Source: Ganoderma boninense
Taxonomy: Eukaryota > Basidiomycota > Agaricomycetes > Polyporales > Polyporaceae
NCBI GenBank assembly: GCA_002900995.3
Contig: CM035309.1
Coordinates: forward strand, 1,990,389 to 2,054,388
Length of the DNA stretch: 64,000 bases
Direction of reading: 5' to 3'
The notes beneath the pieces were generated by a model. That model saw only the letters and a list, made by a program, of their open reading frames with translations, was not told the DNA's origin and ran no database searches. Every line of letters starts with the position of its first letter. Position 1 is the stretch's first letter. The position numbers were made by a program, and so were the translations under genes. This document shows positions 55,388-64,000 of the stretch, in pieces.

Positions 55388-57865
55388 ATGTCTCGGTCCG
55401 ATGCTAGGCTCCCGACCACTTTTCCGGCGCTCGTCTACGAGAAGGGCCAGGCGGAAAGTCTTATCGTGAGTCGCCCCTTCACACAGACACAAAGTATGAG
55501 AACCCTGATGCAGGGCTTTTCTCCAGGCTGTCGTTCTGTTCGCCACCATTTCTCTGCTCGCGATCTGTGCCGTGTTCTTGCGCTACTCATGGGAGCCGCT
55601 CGTCAACTTCTTCAAGCGCCGGCAACTCAAGAACGGGCACCACTCCAAGGCGTTCTTCCACACCCAGTTTGGAGCGTATATCGCGTCGCTCATGCTCAGC
55701 AATGCGCTGAGCAGCATAGGCCAGATGGTTAACGGACAGTGGGCTGCCGAAAAGATGGTAGTCGAAGGTACGTTTTCTCGCGCATGATCCTCGCGTGCAT
55801 CGGACCGGTGGATTGAGACGCGTCTCATTACGTCAGGGACTCTCTGCAACACGCAAGGTGCGTTCGTAACTGTATTGAGAAGATGAGGCGGACGCAGTGT
55901 GCTCATGCGAGTCCTGCAGGCATTCTTTCTCAGATTGGGGACACGGGGGGAGCCTACTTTAGCGGCACCATCGCCATCCACGCGTTCAACACTCTTGTGT
56001 TCCGCAACAAGGTGCCAGGATGGATCTGCTTGGGAGCCACCGTCTTCGGCTGGCTTGTAGCGATTCTTTTAGGTGAGTTTCTCGTTTCGTTTCGGTGGGA
56101 GATAACATGCTGCTCACTTTCGGAATATGGCTCAGCCGCCGCGCCAACTTGGATCCTTCACTTGCCTTTCGGCCCTGTTTACGGTATCAACGGGCTCTCT
56201 TGTGGGATCTCGTTCGAGCACCCTATCCTTGCCGTGGTGCTCCACCTCCTTCCGGTAAGCCAGCTGCTGTTTGCATTCGTTGCAGGGCAACTTACCGATG
56301 ATCCACCAGCTTATGCTAGGCTCTATCGTATCTGTGATCTTCTACACGTTACTTTTCTTGATCCTTCGCGGCACTCTGTCGATCAAGAACGGCATCAAAT
56401 TGAACCTAAACCGGTCTCACCGTTGGAGTACATCCAGTACTGCTACTGTGGAGTACAAGCGCTTCATTGCTGCCATTGCGAGGAGCATGCTGTGGTAAGT
56501 CAGCTTCCAGATGGTGTGGTGGATGTAACTTTGGCTAATGCCAATGCATATGTGCTAGGTACCCCTTCGCCTACAACATCCTCCTCCTTCCGGAGATTAC
56601 CGTCAGTCTTACCAAGGCGTCAGGTCTCGAGGTTCCATTCTCGGCGTCTGTCTTCGCCAGTGCCACTGCAGCATTGCTTGGTGAGTTGATTTACCGTTGT
56701 TAAGAACTTCCATCTCTGACGAGGTCCACAAGGCACTGCTAATGTTCTGATACTCGTGAACACGCTCCGCATCCTACGTCCGTTCCTTGAGGGTAACCTT
56801 AATGCTAGCACGATAAGCGATGGCAGCAGCGAGAAGAAGGCCCGTGATGCTGATATGGAGAGCTTCTTCGCCGGTGCGAAGTCGCCCATGGGCTTGCTAA
56901 CCCCTGACACGCCCAAGAACCCCGAGAAGGCTTTTATTTCTAAGCGCGAGAGCAAGACCGAGTGGACGCCGCCCGTACGCACCGTCTCTAAACCCGCGTC
57001 TCAAATTGGCGCATCGGTTGCTCGCGGTCTTAGCCGCGTCAGTCGCCACATCTCAATGAAGCCCAAGGAGAGCCAGCTCAACCCTATGCTTGAGATCGAA
57101 GTCGCGCGCCCCATCACCCCCGTAGCGGAGCTGAACGCCATGATCACCGTGCCTGAACCTGCCGCCAGGAAACCGACGCTGCCGTCATCTCCCCGCCTTG
57201 GCCTCCCTGCACCGCGCCGTGACAAGCGCTCCCCTCTCATCAGGCGGCCCACTATGGACGTTGAGCCAGCGGAGCCGCCCTTCACCACGATCACGCTGAA
57301 GACCCCGGAGCCCCCGAAGCGGCAGGCATCGACCAAGACCAGCAGCTCCCGCCACACCTCCGCGAACGAGTCCCTCTTGTCGATGTACCTCTCCCGCACG
57401 CCTCAGCAGCAGGAGATGGAGAAGCCCGCGCCGCCCCCCAAACCGCAACCTAAGCCGCGCCCACCGCCTATGCCACTCTCCGCGCGCCCAGGTCCGAATT
57501 CGGCTGTTGCTTCTCCTTTGCCTCTGCGCTCTGCGCGTGTCCCCGTCAAGTACGGCATGCTTTCCAGCACCGAGGCTAAGGAGGCGTTCGCGAGCAACGA
57601 GTGGGCGGAGCGTGTCCGCCGGGGTGCAACCGGCACCGACAAGGCCGTCAAGGACGAGCGCCGCCGTTCGCGCTCACTCGACCTCACTGCGCCCACCCCT
57701 GCGAGCGCCCTCCGCACCCCGATGTATGGGAGCACGCTTGGCGTTCAGACCCCCACCGCCTACGGGCGCGGCGGGAACTTGAGCGCGGTCCCGGCGCGCA
57801 CGCCCGCGTCGGCCGCGCCACGCCGCTTTCCTACACCCGGGGCGAGTCGGACAGGATACGTCTGA
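55388..57865 (+). CDS. Seven-helix GPCR-like protein (Git3/cAMP-receptor type)
   Basis: A probable G-protein-coupled receptor of the Git3/cAR-like class. Exons: 55388-55465, 55527-55767, 55837-55857, 55920-56072, 56136-56254, 56310-56494, 56559-56680 and 56733-57865. Hydrophobic helices are LIAVVLFATISLLAICAVF, GAYIASLMLSNALSSIGQM, TGGAYFSGTIAIHAFNTLVF, ICLGATVFGWLVAILLGA, ILAVVLHLLPLMLGSIVSV with IFYTLLFLILRG, MLWYPFAYNILLLP and SASVFASATAALLGTANVLI. A conserved extracellular Cys pair may be TLCNTQG and GLSCGI. The long C-tail (about 350 residues) is Ser/Pro/Arg-rich and disordered, with many possible phosphosites. For the fifth intron I chose the acceptor giving 55 bases rather than 31. Ligand unknown; glucose or a related nutrient is only a family-based guess. 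Confidence 0.75.
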
Positions 57866-60800
57866 ACGGAGCGCACCCACACGCCACGATGTCTAATGAA
57901 CTCAAGACCTTGGATTCGGAACCCTGGAGACTGATGGTCACCCTTCCCTCTCCCCTGCAGCAGGTGATATGATCCGCGCCTGTTGTCCCCCGTCTTCAAA
58001 ACGACACAACTGAAGCCGGCCCTTCGCTCGTCCCCGAGCGTCCTCTTAACAGAGTTCGGGCCCATGCCCTACGCACCAGCCAGAGACGCCTTCTACTGTA
58101 TACGTTCACAGGCCACCTCGGACTCCCTTCTTACCCTTTGTCCGCACGCGGGGCATCCGCAGCATGGCCAGCTGTGGTGTTCTGCGACGCGTTGACACTT
58201 TCCCCACTTCCCCCCTCCCAACCCACCTCTCTTCGTTCTGTAATGTGATATCTGGACTGTGCGTTATGGACGTAGAGGACACCGCGCGCGCCAACGATTG
58301 TGCTACACGTCCGACCTGCAGTCTGCATGTGCCGCCCTCCTCCCTCCTCGCTCGACTCCCAAGCGGAATCGCTGCTGCACGCTCGTTTTGTTCGATATGA
58401 TGTATTTCTAGCGCTCGATCTTCTTTCCTCGGTGTGTTTTCGTCCGCGTGGGCGTGCTTGTTGTGGTTTTGGTAAGTGATCGGTCAGAGACTGGTACATG
58501 GCTGACTTGATGAACCAGCATCGACTGTTTACTTGACTGAGTGTTACCAGCTCGTCCGAGAAGTCCGAAAGGATAGCCATGCAACAGGACTGGCATGTGA
58601 GTCAAGGACGAATGTGAGAAATCACTCACAGGAGACAAGCCTTCCCACCATCCCACTACTTCCTCGTCTCCGATGCCATGATGCCATGTACAGGAAAAAC
58701 CCAAGGCTGACATACTGTCCTGTCAAGCAGACCTTGTCGCAGTCGCAGCGGTGAGTTGAGGCTCCAAGGCCTGTGGATCACATCTACATTGCATCCACAG
58801 CCTGCGGTCGCGGTCAAACTGTATGTCTTCTTCCACGATAATTATTGACTCTGGGCGCGAGCTAGGTGCTGTGGTCTGCCGCGAACGATCGAGCAGGTGT
58901 TGTGCGACCCGCCTCGCAGCCACACAGCGCGATCCTGACCCGGGGTCTGACACTTGGGGGTGGTCATCAGCAGCGGCCATATGTCTAGCCTCGCGCCATT
59001 GTCTGCGTCCTGCGTTGGGGGCGTGCTATTCGTGTGGAGGCCGTCCTGGGTGGCTGTGCGCACTGCGAATCCGGCGCGCCACACGATGGATGAAATCAGA
59101 ACATGACCGTACGCGTGGGGCGCGGGGCGGGCCGCCGGACGGGATCTCGTCGACGTCACGGTCGTGATCGGCTGGAGGAGGCAGGACATGCACACATCTA
59201 GAGATCCAGGCTGAGGTCAGAGGAAGATAATCTGGGTGGTCAAGCCTGCTGTGCTCGACCTGTCGCGGGCCACATGGCTCGTTCGCGTTGGGCTTAGTCG
59301 GTGGCTGTCGGGAGCTCGGTTATTCACGGGGTATGCAGACTAAACGTATATAACCGTGAAAGCACTTCCCGCATTATCCTTTTTGCACGTAGAATGTGTA
59401 TACGAACGACTGAGGGCTGTAGAATTACTTATGAGGGTACAAATATGAACGTCCTGAGACAAGTAGGGCTAGGCTGGGCTAGTTGTGGAAGAGAGGTAAG
59501 AAGGAAAGGTCTAGAAGGGAATTGTGTATTCCAGATGTGCAGTACCTAGCGTAATTACAAACAGTCCGAAGAGTCTGGGCAGCTGGAACTCCGCCCTGGA
59601 ACCTTGGAAAAATGAAAGTACTTCAGGGTCCTAACCTCTTGCTGTCGCGATATTCGATGCGCTCAGGAGGCCCCGCTGACGTCCTGAGTGATCCTTGAGT
59701 GGGTCGTGTGCGCACGGAGCCCTCAAAGGGAATCGTAAGTAAGTTAAAGGACAGCGGTCTCAGGTTCTGCGGGATGAGGTCAAGCGAAGCGATGGCAGCA
59801 GATGCCGAGCAGGTGCATGCCATGCTTCTTTTACTTCTCTGGACTGCCACTGTCGCGCAGTTCCTCGACTTGAGCGCACACGACCGAGGTGGTACCTCAC
59901 GCCCGGCTAAAAACCCAAGTAATGACGGAGGTACCTTAGAATGAGGATCAGCCTTCTAGCTGTGGTGGCCTATGCCTAGTTGCTGCATGTGAAGCACTTG
60001 GCACGCACCGCCTGAGAAGTCTGACTTTCTGTCGGAACAAATAAATTACTTATGGCAGCTTTCGCATGGAGATGCTGAAGTCCTTACTCCTGCGCTAACC
60101 TGTCAGAGGAAGCGGCGGTGCATATTGACATACTGCATTCACAGCCTTGGCTTGACCGAAACCGAACCAGACTGGGAGGGAACGTGGTCGTGATAACGCA
60201 ATTGAATGTCGAACAATCCTGGAGTCGACGTGACGGCTTAATGAAGGGCTAGACCATTTCTGTACAGTTGCGTAGGGATCTGCATGGGGCCTGCAAAAGG
60301 TTCAGTTCACGCCTCCACATGTGGTTGGGATCAAGTCCGTTAGCTGGGGTATCCCAGCTTCATGGCGCACGCATCAAACGGAGCGCGTCATGCGCCCCGA
60401 CGTGACTCGGGGGCAGCAGTCAGAGCGCGAGGGCAAAACGTCGTGGGTACTATGCCCGACGCCGCGACGCGTCAGAAGAGGGGTGTCAAGGCAGTCAGTG
60501 ATAGAGATGATGGGCACCGTACAGCCCGCTATATAGTTGCCGCCCTCTTTCTTCTGGTGTGACCTGTGCCTGCGCGCCTTTAAAGGGGGACGGCAGGAGT
60601 TCCTTGGGTTCCGAATACGAGCAAGCAGCCTACGGAAGGTTCCCAGGTTTGCTGGTCATCGAGAACTTCCGAAGGCTGTTGGGCAGATATCGGAAGCAAC
60701 GAGAAGGGGTAGGGTAGACCGGAGAAGGCAAGTTGCATCTGGGTGCCGGGATCGAGCTGTTGGCATCATGGGCCTCGGAGTCTGTGCGATACAGAGGCGC

Positions 60801-61160
60801 AAGCTGAGCGCAAGAGGATAATGAAACTCAGGAAGTGAAGAGCGGTGCTGCAAGCTTCGGGGGATGCTGTCCTCCTGACAAACGGATATGTCACGCAGAG
60901 AGAGGGCACACGAGGAGGAGGGTTTGGAGGAGATATGCAATGTCGACAAGAAGCGTCGGATCGAATCTGGCATCAACCGACGGCACGGAGGCGCCCGCGG
61001 AATCAGGGCGCGTGTTTGGGTGTATTTGTATCTCTGCCGAGAGACAGAAGAGGGCGTCTGCAGCCCTCTGTCCCTCGTCCTCCTTCGACGGATCACCTCC
61101 CTCCCCTTATATATTCCCGCCCCACATACCCCTTCTCCCCCTTATCTTCCTTTGCCAGCC
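57866..61160. other. Long intergenic region, no supported gene
   Basis: This 3.3 kb gap is the longest gene-poor stretch. Open frames occur on both strands but none shows a domain, a good start and agreeing splice sites. No tRNA, transposase or terminal repeat pair was recognised. The right end holds the Ras promoter with a TATA-like element at 61108-61114. A non-coding RNA or a fast-evolving small gene cannot be excluded. Confidence 0.5.
61108..61114 (+). promoter_or_regulatory. TATA-like element of Ras gene
   Basis: TATATAT lies 47-53 bases before the Ras ATG at 61161, in a CT-rich context. The spacing allows a very short leader of about 20 bases. Moderate support only. Confidence 0.4.
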
Positions 61161-62218
61161 ATGTCTAGGGTGCGCACCATCGCTCTTCTCTCAGTGCCGC
61201 GCTGACCCAACACCGAAACAGTCTCAGTTTTTGAGGGAATACAAGCTTGTCGTTGTCGGCGGTGGTGGTACGTCCTCAGCCTCCCTCCCATCGTGTACCT
61301 GCCTCTGATGTCGGCTCTCAGGTGTCGGCAAGTCTGCCCTTACCATCCAGTTTATTCAAAGCCACTTCGTTGACGAGTACGACCCAACCATTGAGGGTGA
61401 GTGCTTCGTTGTCAATCTCGCATCAAGCTCTCGCTTCCCTCCGGCTCAACCGTTGAGGCGTGGCGGTTATCTGCGCTCTTGCTCTCAGTCCTTCCCATAT
61501 GTACTCATGTCGTCTGCTTGCCCCGCAGACTCGTATCGGAAACAATGTGTGATAGACGACGAGGTCGCGCTTCTCGACGTCCTGGATACTGCTGGTCAAG
61601 AAGAATACGGGTCTGTCTCCCTCTCCCTACCCTTGTCAAATCCAAGCTCATACCTGTGGATACAGTGCTATGCGCGAACAATACATGCGCACAGGAGAGG
61701 GTTTCCTCCTGGTCTACTCCATCACATCACGCAATTCGTTTGAGGAAATTAGCACCTTCCACCAACAAATTCTGCGTGTGAAAGACCAGGACTCGTTCCC
61801 AGTTATCGTCGTTGCCAACAAGAGCGATCTGGAATACGAGCGGCAGGTGGGAATGAATGGTCAGTACCCCGCAACCTTTGACATTTCGGCATATTTGGCT
61901 GATTTTGCCTTTGCTCGGCAGAGGGTCGCGATCTTGCGAAGCACTTCGGCTGCAAGTTCATTGAGACTTCAGCGAAGCAGCGGATCAACGTCGACGAGGC
62001 GTTCAGTCAACTCGTCCGTGAAATCCGCAAGTACAACAAGGTCCGTGGTCTATTCAATCTCCGTCTCTTAGCGACCCGTGCTAACGCCCTCCCAGGAGCA
62101 GCAGACTGGCCGCCCCGGTGTGCAGACAAATGCACCCAGCGCCCCCGGCGTGTACTCAGGGAACCAACATCCAGACGACGGTGCGGGCGGATGCTGTGGC
62201 GGGTGCATCGTTCTGTAA
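61161..62218 (+). CDS. Ras small GTPase
   Basis: A Ras-family GTP-binding switch acting at the plasma membrane upstream of cAMP and MAPK signalling. Exons: 61161-61169, 61222-61267, 61322-61396, 61529-61610, 61666-61859, 61922-62040 and 62096-62218, all in phase. The first exon codes only MSR. The P-loop is [14 protein letters not shown], switch I is [12 protein letters not shown], switch II is [20 protein letters not shown], then VANKSDLE and FIETSAK. Residues at positions 12, 13 and 61 (human numbering) are Gly, Gly and Gln, the normal cycling form. The tail ends [10 protein letters not shown]: a CAAX box (CIVL, Leu favouring geranylgeranylation or farnesylation) with two Cys before it for palmitoylation. 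Length about 215 residues, normal for fungal Ras1-type proteins. Confidence 0.97.
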
Positions 62219-64000
62219 ATCTCCCACACCCTCATTTCCTCCTCCTCGCCCTCTTCCTGCATCCCTGCGTTACCTCACCACCTCCTTCCCCATATGCCAT
62301 CCCGTTTCATTCATAGCATTTTCTCGTCCCGGATTATCATCTCATCTGCTCTTCTGTGTCTATGTACTCGTCTTTGCGCCTCTCTTCCTGTTTTCTTCAC
62401 TCTCATATCTCATCTGACCACCGACGTCGCCATTAACACATCCTGAATTTTGTCATTCTGTCATTAGATGCTGCTGCTGCCATTCGTGGATGCTGATTCG
62501 CAAGCCAGTACGTTCCTGTCGTTACCTGCAGTCTCGCCTTCCCTGTCATGTTCTTTATCCTCCGACATGATCTCGACGTCGCGTGAGAGAGCAAATGTGT
62601 TGCCCAGTCCGTGTGCTCCGATTGACGGAAATCATTTGCATCCGAGCCCCCGCTCCGTGGCCACCAGCATAAGCTTCACATTTAAGGGATTTGCCTGGTC
62701 AGGGAACACGTCCTACTTACATGCTTCTCCGACCGGCGACGGAGGTACGCTGCGGCCATTGCTATGCACGTCATAGACTAATATTGACCGGTACCGACGA
62801 CTGCCCGACGCTTCCGCCGGTGGCCACAACGCAAGTCCCGAGATGCAGCTGTCCAGTCTTGGCTGGTGCAACGAGATGAGATGACAGGCGAGTTCGGCAC
62901 GTCTATTGACGCTCAAGCTCCAGGCCCGAGCGTGCATGTGTTGTTCCCGCGTCTTCATTTTCAGCTTCAGAACTCGGCTCTTCGTCATCGACCAAGCGGG
63001 GAAGAGTGGACCTAGGGCGACTGCGATGAGATCGGTGTCGGTGTGGCCGAGCGTTTACCCGGCGGTCAAAGCTCTTTTGCCCACCATCATCTATGCATGA
63101 GTTATCCCGCATTGCCCTTCGTCGACGTCCACAACCCATATGCTGCTTATGCTCAAAATCTTCATGGCGTCCTCTCGCTAGGTGCGGTCAGAACACCTTC
63201 TTGTGCTCGGAATGTCTTTCTCCTGCCTACTAGATGAGTCTACTACTGTCAGACCGTCCATTGAACAGAATCCCAAGTGAAGTAAACTGATGAGCATTCC
63301 CCGACTTACAGGTCTGGCGTGTCTGACCGCATGTGTAAGTCATCATCTGTCGAATCCTCAAACGTGTAGAGCGAGGCCATCACGGTGGCTTCGACGTGGA
63401 CAGCAGCGTGGTGCCTTGCAGTCACTGTCAACTTGAGTTTTGAGTCTTCTCCGGAGAACGGGACTACATGCTTTAGCCGGTGCATGGAATAAGCAGACGA
63501 CGGGCCCAATTGCTGGCTGCCTTCATGGAACCACGGTCCTGCGGCTTGCGGGTCTTTCCCCCCTCGGCCCCTCGCTATTCTCGAGCTCGTGGCTGGCCGC
63601 TCAACCCCCGCATATACATATCCTCTTCGACCTAGAACTCTAAATGGGCGCGAAGACGTTGTCTTCCGTGCTGCGCTGCGCTTCGAATCTCTGTTGGGAT
63701 TTGGACACAGAAGCTTGCCACGATGGCTGTCCCTAGGTGAACTCAAACTGAGGGATGGCGTCGGTGCGTGCCCGCCGACGGATCCGACTCCGAACTCGGG
63801 CTTGCGACCGGTGCCCGGAAAGGTTTGTTCAGAGTGTTCCCAGTTGACCACGACGCCCGAGCGGATGCGTGTAGAGTATAATTGGCAGACAGCTTTATAG
63901 CCCCCGACGTCAGCTCGAGACTCGGACGATCCCTGGAGGTGCGTGGATCTGTATATCGTGTGATATGACTAACCCAGCAGTTGAAGCTGACCTTCTTCGC
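62219..64000. other. Right-end region, no supported gene
   Basis: The last 1.8 kb. The first part is the Ras 3' region, rich in CT tracts (62220-62420). A 181-codon open frame on the minus strand (63306-63851) has no recognisable domain and an unremarkable composition, so I do not call it. A gene entering from the right edge is possible. Confidence 0.45.

Noticed and set aside
56255..56285. 31-base intron in the GPCR-like gene
   Set aside because: A 55-base intron with a later acceptor gives the more family-like LPLMLGSIVSV and a normal length.
63306..63851. 181-codon open frame on the minus strand at the right end
   Set aside because: No domain, no splice context, and composition like that of chance frames in GC-rich DNA.

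Overview
The window is genomic DNA of a filamentous basidiomycete, most likely a wood-decaying Agaricomycete of the Polyporales type. The genes are split by many short introns, mostly 50-70 bases with GT-AG ends. Three genes encode AA14-type lytic polysaccharide monooxygenases, a family known mainly from white-rot fungi. The other proteins (Ras, beta-tubulin, Rad30-type polymerase, SDHAF3, CIA30, DUF1479, KIAA1143-like) fit a fungal nucleus. I recognise about 24 protein genes and see no rRNA, convincing tRNA, CRISPR array, prophage or intact transposon.

Layout. 1-1967: no supported gene. 1968-4459 (+): PHO84-like phosphate transporter. 5170-6064 (-): disordered orphan protein. 7172-8599 (+): AA14 copy A. 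8965-9979 (-): orphan Ser/Arg-rich protein. 11044-13103 (+): AA14 copy B. 13698-16052 (+): divergent beta-tubulin paralogue with at least 17 exons. 16991-18777 (+): DUF1479 oxygenase-like protein. 18957-19740 (-): cyanase. 20322-20912 (-): SDHAF3. 21145-21774 (+): DUF4604/KIAA1143-like protein. 21919-24593 (-): S10 serine carboxypeptidase. About 26529-28261 (+): disordered orphan. 30278-31921 (-): AA14 copy C. 34035-34744 (+): DUF4149/TMEM205-like membrane protein. 35383-36406 (-): CIA30 complex I assembly factor. 36937-39191 (+): single-pass mucin-like membrane protein. 39725-41474 (-): MFS transporter. 42016-43452 (-): ketol-acid reductoisomerase. 43831-45589 (-): GPI-anchored ThuA-like protein. 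46711-49337 (+): Rieske/AIFM3-like oxidoreductase. 50060-51675 (-): F-box-like protein. 51994-54813 (+): DNA polymerase eta. 55388-57865 (+): GPCR-like seven-helix protein. 61161-62218 (+): Ras GTPase. The rest is intergenic.

How the genes work together. The clearest functional theme is extracellular plant-polymer attack: three AA14 copper oxygenases within 25 kb, plus a secreted or wall-bound carboxypeptidase and a wall-bound ThuA-like protein. The remaining genes are mostly housekeeping: mitochondrial assembly factors, branched-chain amino acid synthesis, cyanate detoxification, translesion synthesis and signalling.

Most notable observations. (1) All three AA14 proteins place the mature N-terminal His, the second His and the axial Tyr as in the characterised enzyme, and each has a separately encoded basic tail after a Ser/Thr linker. 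(2) The beta-tubulin paralogue lacks the usual residues at three benzimidazole-pocket positions (6, 198, 200). (3) Six otherwise intact genes carry single-base frame breaks, nearly all at short homopolymer runs. This suggests uncorrected sequencing indels, and frame breaks here should not be read as pseudogenes without checking the reads. All exon boundaries were inferred by eye from splice signals, phase and family alignment from memory; none was confirmed by transcripts or searches.
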